A stretch of DNA of 64,000 nucleotides from Takifugu bimaculatus (taxonomy: Eukaryota; Chordata; Actinopteri; Tetraodontiformes; Tetraodontidae). A model generated the notes under the pieces. That model did not search any database. It was not told the DNA's origin and saw only the letters and a list, made by a program, of their open reading frames with translations. Of this stretch, positions 22,700 through 34,630 are shown piece by piece. Location of the stretch: assembly GCA_004026145.2 (NCBI GenBank), contig CP034976.1:657169-721168 (forward strand). Reading direction: 5' to 3'. Within the stretch, counting starts at the first letter, position 1; every line of letters begins with the position of its first letter. The position numbers were made by a program, and so were the translations under genes.

Positions 22700-24578
22700 A
22701 TGGCGTCCACACTATTGAGTGCACGACTCAGCATGAACTTTAGTACATGTGAACCGCAAGTGAACAATTCATTAATTCTTTATGACTTTAACTGCTGATA
22801 CTTTAAAATGTGGGTCAAGTAGTTGTGAAGAAGCAGACCTGCAGGACTCACCTGACGACAGTGGTGAACCTTTGAGCCATCAGCTCAGGTGAACTGGGTG
22901 ACCTCCACCTGTACTTTGTCCAGTTTGATATGTGTAACAACAACGTTTAAAAACAATAATAATTTAAAAGTCTGATGGTTTAGCACGACTAGTAGCTACA
23001 TATTTATGACCAAGTTAATAACAAGACCACAAATTCATTTCCTTTATGATTTTATTTGCACGTCCAATTAGTGTTAACAAACCCACCACAGAGGTTTAGC
23101 ATCCAGGTGTACAGCAGGGGGCGCCCAAACACAGTAAAGCTCCAAGGACAATCACAGAGAGGAAAAAGGCAAACATCATGTCTATACAGATGCTGAGCAG
23201 CTCACATCTTCAGTCCAAACAGACCTGGACCTTCCATCAATAATTAATCTGCCACATGATCGGATGGACCAGGAGTAACTCCATTAAATGTGCTTTTTAC
23301 ATCAAAGTGTTGAACAGATGATGAGTTGTTCACTATCAACTACCGAGAAACAGCGCCTCCATATGGCGATGCAGCCTTATGTTTTAAAAGGACGAAGGAG
23401 GCTGGTTTCAGCAGCCATGGTGGTTTTCAGTCAAAAGTATGTCTGGCACGATCCTTTTCTTGGTGTTTTGTGGTGGTGTCACATGACATCGTAGCCTGTC
23501 CGACAAGCTTCTCACCACCATCAAACACTAAATGTCTGCGGTGATTTCGGATCAGATCTTTATGGCAACACTCCTGCTAGACCTCAGTAATAACAGAAGT
23601 GATTATTTCAATGCTTTTTACTTCATATGGGTCACAAACATCTGTGTACGTCATACATCTGCATCTCAGTTTTTCTGCTTCTGACTTCTTCTGACAGATT
23701 TGTGATTATCAGTAGCATTTAGTCCCGCTGGCATTGGTGTCATCAACACTGGCCCTCAAACCAACTGATCACATGCTAGCTTAACTTCATGCTAACTTTG
23801 GTGTCAAGATTAGGCATTCCCAGCTTGACAGCCTGTTTGAATTGTGGATGAAACTGATTCTGAGTGTTGATTAAAGCGTAATCCTCCAACACAGCAGGAA
23901 CGTTAACAAGCAGACACATTTGTACCTAAAAAGAAAAGTTGTGACGGTTGAGGTGACTGGGATCACTGGAACTCCTCCTCTTTCCTGTCTTCACAGATCA
24001 GGTCAGTCTGACACTGGCTTGCCTCCGTTGAAATATTGTCTATTAAAATCGGTCAGGTTTTATACTCTAACATTATGCTACTGTTTTTTTGGTTAGCATT
24101 TTGCTAAGCCTAGCCTAACGGTCAACATCTCGTGTGACTAAATGACCTGAAGACACTGGAAGCAGGCCGATGATGACCTGACGCCGCGTTTTGCTGCTTT
24201 CTGCCAGCATCAGCAATGAGCAGTGGACCATCATGAGACACGGAGGGGCGTTGCTGACCACAGCTCTCAACACCCCCAGACCGGAAGGGAGGGAGGGCGG
24301 GCGGGGTGGGGGAAGGTGGCAGCAGGTTAGAGAGTAAAGAGGTGTGGGCATGTTGAGAAAAGGAGGTTATTAGAGACGTCTTCCTGTCCGGCAGTCACAC
24401 AAACATGCAATGACAACAGTGGGGGGGGGGGCATGAGGACAGCTTTTAGACAGCTTTTTTTCATTGCTGCAGGATTTTGCACAATGGAAAACAGTCGATA
24501 TGATGAAGACAGTTTAACTACAACTGTGTGTGTGTGCGTGTGTGAGCACACACTGAGTCTGTATTTGCTGCTCCTCCC
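22700..24578. other. Gene-free stretch downstream of syt11
   Basis: No exons with acceptable splice signals or recognisable protein similarity are present. Since syt11 reads on the minus strand, the right part of this stretch should contain its 3' UTR. No close polyadenylation signal was found; TTTATT (AATAAA on the minus strand) occurs only near 23050. Confidence 0.35.
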
Positions 24579-26073
24579 TCAGAACTCGCTCAGGTTGTGC
24601 CACTTTGAGATCTGCCGACGGGGGCTCTCGCACACTTCCCTCCAGTGTGAGGCGCCAGTGGGGGCGGGGCTGTGAAGGCCCAGCAGAAGACGACCCAGCA
24701 CCTCATTCTTGGTGGTGCGGTCAAAGTCGACCACCAGGAACTCCACAGAGATCTCAGGTAAGAGCTCCGGAGGGATGTCATAGATGAAGGACTCGTTGAA
24801 GACCGGGTTTAGCGTGCACTTTTTCACGTGTGTCTTCTTCTTGGCAATGCGCTTGCGTCCGTAGAAGATGTTCACCTTTACGTAGGGGTCTAAACCAGGA
24901 GGAAACAGGATCACCAGTCAGTGTGACTCTAATGAACCCCCCCGATCCCCTGCTGCTCAAAGATATGGATGGATGGGAACCCTTTACCATCCTACGAGCT
25001 CCAGCACAAAAAGGGAAATCATTCGGGACCCGCAGGTCGCACCGTCATGAACCAAAACCGAAACGTGTGCAGATTTTACTGTAGGGGATGGAGCCTGTAA
25101 CGGCAATGGTGCCCTAGCAATCCCCAAAAAACCTCCACTTCCTCAATTCTCACACCAGACAGGAAGTGGCTTTTTTTTAATAATTAGAATATTATTTTTA
25201 TTCTGTCCAAAGTTTGGTGCCTATCTCCTTCTAGGCCAACAGGGGGCGTTTCTTTGGCACCTGGGAATATCCCCTCCACCGTTGTTAGAGCGGAGACCAT
25301 GTGACCTAGTGCGGAGCAGCAGAACAATTCAGAGCGAGAATCTCCCAAACAAAGCACCATAACTCTGTCCCGGAAGCGCCTACAAGCGTAAAAAACACAT
25401 CATTTTATAGCTTCGAGTCTCGACTAACTCAAATGTCAGCTTGAGGATGTTAAATTAACCAGCGCCCCGTAAAACGAGCCGGTGCGCCGACGGGTCTGCT
25501 CAAATCTCCTATTAACTCAAATGCAATGCAAACCAGAGCTCGGAGCTGACAAAAGCTTCGTGTTTAACTCCTCGTTTCTCCGTCACCGGGTGAGCTACAA
25601 ATGTGAAACGTCACACAGTTATATTTGAAAGTCTTGCGGTTCTAACGATCCCAACTTCGATAGAAGTGGACGGCGTTAAGCGGTCCAAGCTGGCATTTGA
25701 AAACAGGTGGTTCTGTTCACGAATCCGCGTGTGGGAGAGAGGAGGGGCTGCTCACAGGCACTGGAGGGGGCAAAAGGCAGACATGGGGGGGCAACAGGCA
25801 GACGGGGGGTGCAGAGACACACCCTCACAGTTTCTGCAGAATTGTCTAGTTACATATTCATCTCAAACACATCCCATCACTGTTGCCAGGAGGGGGCGCT
25901 GGTTTGTACCAACTCGTCATGACTGACCCCACCCTCACTTACTTGCTGACAGGCCAGTCATGTCCATCTTTGGGAGGTGTCGAGCCTTCAGGACGACCAC
26001 ACTGAGCCGATGGGACACGGGCTGGTAGGACAGAGACACCAGTAGCTCCCCACGACTGTCGCACTGCAACGCA

Positions 26074-26123
<50 letters not shown>

Positions 26124-29100
26124 CTGTTACACTGCTGCATTCTCAAGTTCTGCTGGTTCTGCTGCCAGTTTGAACAAGTCGTTCAGACTTGTTGATGTGC
26201 TTCCACAATTTCCTGAGCCAGACTCATGTGATGATGTGTCACCATGGAGACAAAGTCCCATTCAGGCTGACTGCTCCCTGCAGACACAGCTGCCAACAAC
26301 AGACTGCACAACACTGTAATAATATTAACATCATTCATTCGTATTACTTTTTTTATTATTACTATTATATCATTATAAGTTTCTCTCTCCTGATTGATTT
26401 TAATAGGCTGGTAATGTAAAATATTTTTTTAGATTTATTTACAGTTATTTTTATATAATACTTTATATTGTATATAGGAATAGTTTGGGTTTTAATATTG
26501 ATTTTGATGTCTTGTCATCTATACATCATCCATCTGTACATCAGTTCAGGTTCTCCTGACATGACCAGCTGCTCTACTGGGTCTCTAAACAACCTTTAGA
26601 ATCAGGATCCTACAGGAGAAGTGACAGGAACGCTGGACCATGACCAGCTCCCATTGGCTGCAGGTCTTTTTACACCATTGCGACCTGATTGATTGATTGA
26701 TTTAGCAGCAGATGCTAACAGGAGTGGCAGCCTTCGCTCACCTGCATGTTCCTCTTGGTGATCTGCTGGCTGATGTGAACTCGGCCCGTGCTCGGGTCCA
26801 CGCCTTTCAGCGGTACCACGGACTCACCAATGACGTCATCACGGGAAAAGCGGTCAAAGCTGAGAACCAGGAAGTGCAGGGTGAGGTCAGGCAGCGAGCT
26901 GTAGGCCACGCCGTAGAAAGTGAAGGTTTCGTCAAACAGTGGGTTGAGGGTCTTCCTCAGAACTCGGGTCTTCACGCGGTGCTTCTTTTCTGGGAGAATG
27001 GTCATCTTTACGTACGGGTCTGAGCTGCTGACCTGCTCGTCCATAGCGGGGAGGCCCCGTGCGCCAACAATAGTCACCACCAGGGCCTTTTTTGGGAAGT
27101 TGTAGTCAACAGTGAGGCTCAGCGTGCCGAGGCTGCGCTCGGGCTCCGGCTCTGAGGAGGCAGGTGTGAATGGAGACGGCGTCTTGCTGTTGGTCTGGCT
27201 GCTGCCGCCAGAGCTGCTGTCCAGGCAGCAATAGTCAGTGCGCACTGGCAGCGCTCGCTCCAGCCGCCCCTGAGGCCCCGAGTTAGCCGGAGGAATCAGG
27301 TGGCTCATCTGTAGCTGACCTGGAACATCCAGGATGTTGTTCTCAGCATCCACCAGAACCATGCCTCTTCCTGTAGTGGCACCACGGTCGGAGTGCTCGG
27401 CTCGTCTGGCGCCGCGGACGATCCTCTTGCTGCTACTGAGGGATTCTGGGTAAATGCTAATGCCTTTCAGCATGTGGATGAACTTGTAGGGAGGGTCTTC
27501 AGCATCACAGTAACGGTCACCATGCAACTTGTGACGCCCAGAGAGACGCATGTAACGGCGCTGACAGAAAGACCAGAGCAGAACTAAAACCGCCACAACC
27601 AGGACCAGGACACCAGCTCCCAGGAAGCCCGCCAGAACTGGAGACATGGCTGCAACAAACAACGGCGGTTAGTGAAGGAAACCCAGGTAGTTTACAACTC
27701 AAACATGAAGCCCATAACTAGACAACACATGTACTCCATAACCTCGGCGCTGGCATCTACACCAACAAAAAGAAACCATCCAAGAAAGTCACGCTAGCGT
27801 ACGACGCTCCTGCCTGCCTCTGGAACTCACCACCAGCCACAGCGAGGACCTGATCTGGATAATGAGGAACGTGTCCATTATGTAAGAGATGGACAAAGCT
27901 GTAGGAACCTCCATCTTCTAGTTGTTAGAGACGCTGCTCTGCGGCTTGACTCCAGCTGTCACTCATCTGACATAATAGGTCAACATAAAGAGGTCATAAT
28001 AATCTGCTGAAGACACACATATCGCCACCTAGTGTTGAGGAAGAGGACATGTTCTCGTCAGTGATTGTCTTGCTCCGTCCGGACAAGGAAGGACAAGGCT
28101 TTTTTATTTTTTATAGCATAGCTGGATTCACCTGCGCATGTAAACGTTTTGACTGGCAGAAGTGACCATAACTCATCCTCAACCCTTATATCAGCATAGT
28201 GTGTATTTTAAAAGCACTCCTACTTCAGCTATTTTCTTGAATCAATGAATCAATTCCACCGCTGCAGCGAGGATCGATCTCATCTATAACATCTGGAACA
28301 TCTGTGGGTGGCAGCAGTAATGGGCAGCTATGGTTCAACAGCTCCCCGACGTCTCCTCCTTGTTCATCTATGATGTCATGCTTTTGACAACAGCTGAGCT
28401 GGTTGCCAGGCAACAATCAGACACAAACAGGCCTGCAGATGCTGACAGCGGGACGAGGACTTGTATTTGTCAATCATCAATCACAGAACATTTATGTGAT
28501 CGTTGATACTGTATCAAGACCCTGACCCAACACTTATAATCTGGCTATAGGGCTGGACATGTTATGGTTTTAGTGCCTGTTCCCCCACTTTAGAGTTTTA
28601 TTGATGAGCATCCAAGTGTTGAGAAGCACTCTGATCATCTGTGATCTTGGGAAATCTCAGCTATGTTAAATGTTCTCCACTAGTTCTGATGAGATCTGCA
28701 CCAAGATTTACTATGACTAGGTGAAGGAGAACCACAGTACTATAAACTGACCTACCCTCGCATTCAGCCCTTTGGATTATTAATTCATGCTTCACTAATA
28801 GATAAGGAGTTGGGTTTAAATACTGCTGTTTAGGAGAGTCACATTTATCGGGACATTAAAAGATGGACTTGAGTTTGTCCTCCAACCATTGACTCACTTC
28901 CATTTCGTGTCCAATCTGATAACCAGTGAATTGTTAGCTTTTACTTGTGTACAACATTTTCCCATCCCGCCTTGCGCTCTAAATTCTAAGTGTGAAGTCA
29001 CAGAGACATGACGTCACCTGCTACCCACACGAGCGGGCACGCGCAGCTCCATGGAGGCCCATGACAGAGCAGAGGCACGAGAACGCCTTTGTCCATATTT

Positions 29101-29431
29101 TAGTTTGTCACGATAAAATGGATGTAATAAGTCTTTTTCGTTTCTCCGCCTTCCGATAAACAACGATAACAACCGAACGGTCCGAATACAAAAAAAACCC
29201 AGAATATTTTCAATAAAAATAACGGGGTTTTGCGACATGACGCTTCAAAAACCAGGGCGTATGTGACTGGACCGTAGTTGGTCGTAATGCTTCGCGGCCG
29301 CTTAAATTATCGCGGGTGACAGCATTTTCAAATGTCCAAACACATCTGTAGCACTGTTCTAAAATAATAATAAGATAAGTTGTAGCTTGAGTCTTACCGT
29401 AGGTGGGTCCCAGTTCGATCATGTCCGCCAT
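24579..29431 (-). CDS. syt11: Synaptotagmin-11 type membrane protein
   Basis: The coding exons (minus strand) are 29398-29431, 26742-27649, 25943-26063 and 24579-24889, about 457 residues. Synaptotagmins are vesicle membrane proteins with two C2 domains; SYT4/SYT11 members regulate vesicle recycling and exocytosis and respond weakly to calcium. A short N-terminus and a transmembrane segment (about 15-37) precede the family hallmark PPYKFIHMLKGISIYPE, a long Ser/Pro-rich linker, C2A (about 185-312) and C2B (about 315-457, ending RRQISKWHNLSEF). C2A has the SYT4/11-specific Ser in place of a calcium-binding Asp (LSFDRFSRDD). The C2B text is closer to SYT11 than to SYT4. The exon 3 donor is odd: the only good GT gives Ala-Asn where the family has Asp before PYVKV. 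Intron 1 is about 1.7 kb, and the region upstream of the ATG is CpG-rich. Confidence 0.88.
26076..26121. repeat. (CA)n microsatellite
   Basis: A pure CA dinucleotide run lies about 15 bases upstream (minus-strand sense) of the third coding exon of syt11. On the coding strand it reads (TG)n next to the splice acceptor. Confidence 0.9.
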
Positions 29432-30500
29432 TTTGTGGACTGAGGCAGGACACGGTTCTGACGGTCGAGAGTTGGGTAGAAGCTCTAAGAAGCGAAGACG
29501 AACCGACCGGCGACCACCTGTCTTTATTTTACACCCATATGATACCCGAAGAGACGTAAAATGTGCTGCTTCTCCGTGGTATGAAGTCTTTAGTCCCACC
29601 GAGGGGGCCGTGCGTGTCGCTTCTCGGCTCGGTGCGCAGTGATGCTCCGTTCGGATACAGGGATTCTGCGCGGAGGCGCTCGTGATGAGACTGGAACCAG
29701 AGATCGTCAATGAAACAGACGAGTCACTTCTACGAAAAATACACACGTCGCAAGCAGGTTTATACTATACTATATTTTGTGTTTTGAACAGGTTGAGAAA
29801 TATAGTTTTCCATAACATTAAAACTCACTTGCAATATATTGCTGTACTTTTCTGTAGCCATTGCATATGTGGCATACCCCAAAGACTTAGTATTTTTTTT
29901 TAAAGTCAATAGGACTGCCTACATAGATAATTCTATTGACACACCACCTCAGGAATTCCACTTGTTCGGGATTGTTAAAGCATGACAACTCGTCACGAAT
30001 GAGGGTGGGAGACTGGTCCAATGTACAAAAAAAATTATTTTATTGATATTTTCTCCAACAGCAGTTGCTAAAATACACTCACAAATACATGTTCAAACTT
30101 GTTGAAATTACCACTCCTGGATTCATACAGTGTGTTTAAGTCACAAATGGACTTTGGAATTCAAAATAGTCCAGGATTTGGCTGTTTATAAGCCATATTG
30201 GATGACCCCTGGAGCTTGGACTCTAAAAATGTTTTAGTCTGCTGTTATGCCATTGGTGCACCTAAAGGTGCAGTTGCAAGTGTTTTTCCTTGAAAGTTTG
30301 AGGCCGTTTTTGGAGGGGGGGGTCAGTTTTAGATCATTCTGATACACTAGTAGTTCAGGATTGTATTAAAAATAATTTAAAAAAGAAATCCATGCTCATT
30401 ACTACACATGTCTATTCATATTTCCCCACTTTAAAATAATGATGCTGTGGGTGACAAATTAAAGACACTTTGTGTACAAGTTACACCTTTTATGTCTTTA
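29432..30500. other. Upstream region of syt11 and gene-free stretch
   Basis: The first about 270 bases (29432-29700) are rich in CG dinucleotides and probably hold the syt11 promoter and 5' UTR. The remainder to 30500 is AT-rich with no recognisable gene. Confidence 0.4.
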
Positions 30501-32000
30501 ACTCATAGCTGAGTAATTTCTTTTAGTTTCAGATACAGCTCAGTTGCAGACTGCCAGTACTCTGCCTTCTGTAACTGATTGCTCTGCATGGCCAAGTCCA
30601 GGTACTCCTGCATGTTTGCATCCCCACATGGAGCTCTTGTCAGGGGAGCCTCAGGAAAAGCATCCAGTTGAGTCTGTGCGATTTGAAATCCACAGTCTCT
30701 GGAGTCAAACCTGTGTTACACAGAAGATATTACATTTATTTGAAACAAATTTACTGCAGATAATCAAATATTACCGGTGTGGTAAGTAGTAGAGCTCATT
30801 GGGCACTCCTCCTGGACATGATGCTGTTCTGGAGGGCCGGATCCTGTGACTATCTGTGACCACTATCCAACACACTCATCCAAGTCCTTCTGAATGACAT
30901 CAAAGCAGTATCTCAGTAGACACTGATGCTCATGACTCCCATTGAAGTATCCAGCTTCTCTAAGGTCTGCAAATAGCTCCATCCAGAACTGACTCCTATG
31001 GAAATTGGTAAAATTAATGATAGTTTTAAGCATATACATATGTATAAGTGAATGAAGTAAAAGGCAAATTACTTGAAGGCCATTTACCTCCCCTTTCTGA
31101 ATATGGACCACCAGGACTTCAGCCTCTGGTTATTTTGGATGAGCCACACATGTGGCTGGACGCTCCAGAGTAGTAGTCTCTGTGGTGGTGGCGCAGGGTG
31201 CACTGAATTGCAGCCATGATCCCGTTCTCCGTGTCGCAATCAGTCCTCAATCTCATGGGAACTGAGAGAGAGGTTTCGCACGCATGACAGAAAATAGTGG
31301 CCGATCACACTTGGGTCATTATTTGAAGGCCCCCATGTGAGCCACAGCACTTTGCGTGAAAAAGCCATCAATACAGCCGGAAAGGGCAAAACCAAATGGC
31401 TTAAGGTTCTCATAACCATCCGCGTGCCACATATAGTTCGGTCCCATGGAGTGGTAGGTTCTTCTGACAAACCTTCTCCGCGCTCTCCTCTCGCACCCGC
31501 GAGGATTGAGCTCCCTGGAGCAAATTCATCACGCGATCCCTCTTCACTCGCAGATTGTACTTTTGAGTACTTGCCACATCGTACGGTAGCCAAACAGCTG
31601 TCCAGGTCCACGAAGTTCCAGTGGGATGGCCCCAATTATGGCGATTGTAGAGGAGTAATCCTTTCTGCGATATAATCCGGCTCCATTCAGTTTGCTTTTA
31701 AGCGACCTCAAGCTGATGTGCACACCGTGTAAACGTGACATGTCCACTGATTACATCGTAAGAGCTGGCCCTCATGAAAGTACTTTATGCACCGCTGAAG
31801 CAGATCTGGTCCATCCCCTGACGTCCCCTGTGCGGCTGGTCCTTCCGTCTGGGTTGTGACGTTTAAAAACGCCAAAGACCTGACCACAGGCAACACAAAA
31901 CAGGCGTTAATCGGCTGAAATGTTCGCCACAAAACGGGCAAAAGGCCACTTGCCCGCCGTCCATCCCGCGTCACCATGAACTCCTTATCCGCTTCCACTG
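30500..32000 (-). pseudogene. Integrase-core (DDE) protein pseudogene
   Basis: On the minus strand, in order, there are stretches matching a fish transposon-derived protein family with a retroviral-type integrase core. They read HGVHISLRSLKSKLNGAGLYRRKDY and PLELRGPGQLFGYRTMWQVLK (31.75-31.55 kb), SRKVLWLTWGPSNNDPSVIGHYF (about 31.36-31.29 kb), RLRTDCDTENG (about 31.24 kb), QFWMELFADLREAGYFNGSHEHQ (about 30.98 kb), and a C-terminal part with RFDSRDCGFQ (about 30.7 kb). Each piece is in a different frame, with stops between, and some breaks may be introns. The helix-turn-helix N-terminus is shifted at about 31750. No inverted termini were found. It is a decayed copy. Confidence 0.65.
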
Positions 32001-32847
32001 TTGATACAGCTGGTAATTCCCCTTTCCGATAGAAAAAGTTGTTTGTAAATTTGTTTCAGCCGCTTGTAAAAGTGTTGCACCTCTCGGCCACCGTACATAC
32101 ACTCAAACATGCAGGTAATCAATTCAAATTCACTACACTCGTCATTAAATAACCCGCCCACACAGGGTAGGATCAACAGTAACCAATTAGAAAATGTACA
32201 CGAATTGAATCCAAACATACAAAAACACCACACATTACTCAAACCCAAATAAACATGCAGCGTAACCCACACAACCAAGGAAACATCATAGGTCAACCCC
32301 AAAACAAACCATTAAACCAAGAAAAAGGGATCCTATTCCTCCTAGAAGCGCAACACAGTGGTCCTCTCAGTGAGGACAGCAGCGACGCACGACAGCGCAC
32401 GGCTGAAGCTGTGCGTGATGGACCGTGGACGCGGATGGCAAAACAGCAGCGAGAGGAGAGCGCGCCAGAGTTGTCACGCGTAACAGTCCCTCCTGCCACG
32501 AGGAACAAGCCAGTTAGAGTCCCATCCTATGGTGGAGCCGAGAGCAGCCACTATACACCGTCAGCTGAGGGGAAATCCTCTCACGGCGGGGAAAACGCAC
32601 GCCGCGCCACCGTGGCGTTATCGATTATGGCCGAACAGCTGACTCCTCCCACCGCTGACACGCAGTCCTCCGTTAATGCAGGGGAGGTCAAGCGGCATAA
32701 GACACTCGACGCCCCCCAACTCTGAAGAGAGAAGACCCCGCTACGTACAAAGCAGCACGACCTGGCCGCACGGAGATCCGGTGAGACCAGGGGAGCTGCG
32801 GCGGGGCATCTGGGAGCTCGACAGCCTCCTTTTATAAACAGAGCCAC

Positions 32848-33530
32848 TGTTGGGGTCCAGGGTTTTCCCTGCGGGGGGCGTGAGGAGCAGGTAGGTGCAC
32901 CTGTGGGCAATTTACATGGCCACCTACTTAAGGAGGGAGCGTCTGCTTACCGGTGCCAGAGAATTTGTGTTGCGTTGTGGATTGGTGGCGGGAGTGTTGC
33001 GGCTTCGGTTGGTCAGTCTTCCCCGCACGTTTGCTGGACCTGAGAAGTGCAGAACCTGTTTCCCCGAGTTCTCTGCAGTCCAGTAGGACTGTTTCTGTGT
33101 CTCTCCGGCACGGTCGAGGTCTTCATGCCATTTGCTGGGCCGGTGAGCGTGCCGAGCCGGACTCCTGAGTTCTCTGCGGTCCAATGGGACTACTTCTGTT
33201 CGAGGACTCACCGGTGGACCTGTGAAGTACAGACGCTGACTCTCAAGCTCCCTGCAGTCCTGGGGGACTGCCTCAGTCTTTTTTGAGTGTTCCCCTGTCA
33301 ATAAAACGCATTTGGACCCTTTTACCACTCTGTTCTGGAATGCTGCCGGGTTCTGTTAAAACCTCCCTTCTTAACAGAACACTCTTGGACCGATAGGCAG
33401 GCGCTCCCTCCTTAAGTAGTTGGCCATGTAAATTGCCCACAGGCGCACCTGCCTGCAGCGCCATGCTGCCGCCAATTGAGCTCCTCACGCCCCCTGCAGG
33501 ACAAACCAGGTACAACCCTGGACCCCAACA
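32848..33530. mobile_element. LTR-like insertion with an inverted second start (partly palindromic)
   Basis: The block begins TGTTGGGGTCCAGGGTT and ends with the inverse complement of the same bases, and is flanked by the exact 5-bp duplication GCCAC (32843-32847 and 33531-33535). Positions 32848-33376 look like a full LTR (start TGTT, end TTAACA, AATAAA at 33300). Positions 33377-33530 are an inverted, diverged copy of the first about 150 bases of that LTR. Within the LTR an about 90-bp unit (TCTCTGCAGTCC...) is repeated about three times. There is no coding sequence. Confidence 0.65.
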
Positions 33531-33535
33531 GCCAC

Positions 33536-34600
33536 CACTGCCAGAGGCTGCAACTATCAATTAGCAATTAACGTGAACATGGCCCGAACTCCACACTGCC
33601 ACACATAGTATCAGATTTTAAAAGGTTTGCGTTTATGCCCGTAGCAATCATCTGTGACTTTCCCTTTTACCTAAACACGTGGTTGTAGCGAGCTATTTTA
33701 CGGTAATGTATGCTATAGTTTTTAAAAGTTGCAAATTAAAGAGGTTTTATCGAAAATATATTATTTCAGCCAAAAAAAAGAATAGCTTGATCACCAAAAC
33801 GCATGAATATCAAATTTAAGAAAGTCAAATTAACTCTATGTTAACGATGTTGAAAGCGTCCTATTTAATGATGAGAGTGAGATATCTCAATTTAACGATC
33901 TCTGTTTTTGGAGCGGTCCATGCGGTAAAGGAGGCCCCGCCCCTCGTGTTGCGTCCATCCTCGCGAGAGGACTACGGTACACATACATGTACAGTATAGC
34001 GTTAACAAATATATATTGAACTTTAATTTAAACAAACTTTAACTTTTTTTCCTTGCCACTGTTGCTTGTTGGGGGGTCAGGTCCTGGGATTCTGTAAAGC
34101 GCCTAGAAACAATTTTGATTGTAACTGACGCTATATAAATAAAGATTGATCGTTTGATTGAGCGTGTGTTTTCAGTGATTTAGTATACATCTTTTCATCA
34201 TTCAATAATCATCTATAGGTAAGTGAAACTTCAATTTGTGAATGCTTAAATTGAGCGGAATCTGTTTCAACAGATGACAGTCGTGATGTCTCACCAAAGA
34301 ACGACAAACTGCAATTAGTTTGATGTTAAACCTTTCGTCCTATAAAATTCTGCTATAATAAGACGTTCTGAAAATGTTTTTGTTTACAACTATACAGTTG
34401 CAGTTAATGATTTTGAGCCTGGTCCAGGAGGTTTCTTCCCAGTCAAAGGTAGTTTCTCCTGTGAGTGTTGATTGTACGAAGGTCAGCTTCTGGGTTTCTG
34501 TACAGAGACCATCTCAAGCCTTACACACACATTTGTGAATAAAGTTAAATGAAAAATTCAATGACAGAATAAATAATGGAAGACAAATCATATTTCCCGG
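33536..34600. other. AT-rich intergenic sequence
   Basis: No gene is seen. It contains a LINE tail fragment at 34068-34160 (listed separately) and otherwise unremarkable AT-rich DNA. Confidence 0.4.
34068..34160 (+). repeat. Teleost LINE/SINE 3' tail fragment
   Basis: The text TTGCTTGTTGGGGGGTCAGG, then GATTCTGTAAAGCGCC, then ACGCTATATAAATAAA with a GATT-type tail matches the element ends at 49722-49872 (plus) and 43250-43325 (minus). Confidence 0.6.
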
Positions 34601-34630
34601 TTCATGGCAACACGCCACCATCCGACTGGT

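Noticed and set aside
28225..28416. A minus-strand 63-codon frame in syt11 intron 1
   Set aside because: It has no flanking splice signals in a matching phase and no match to any synaptotagmin part, so it is treated as intronic chance.
32255..32725. A 156-codon plus-strand frame
   Set aside because: No domain, no splice context and no related frame elsewhere. Its composition suggests chance in a GC-rich patch.
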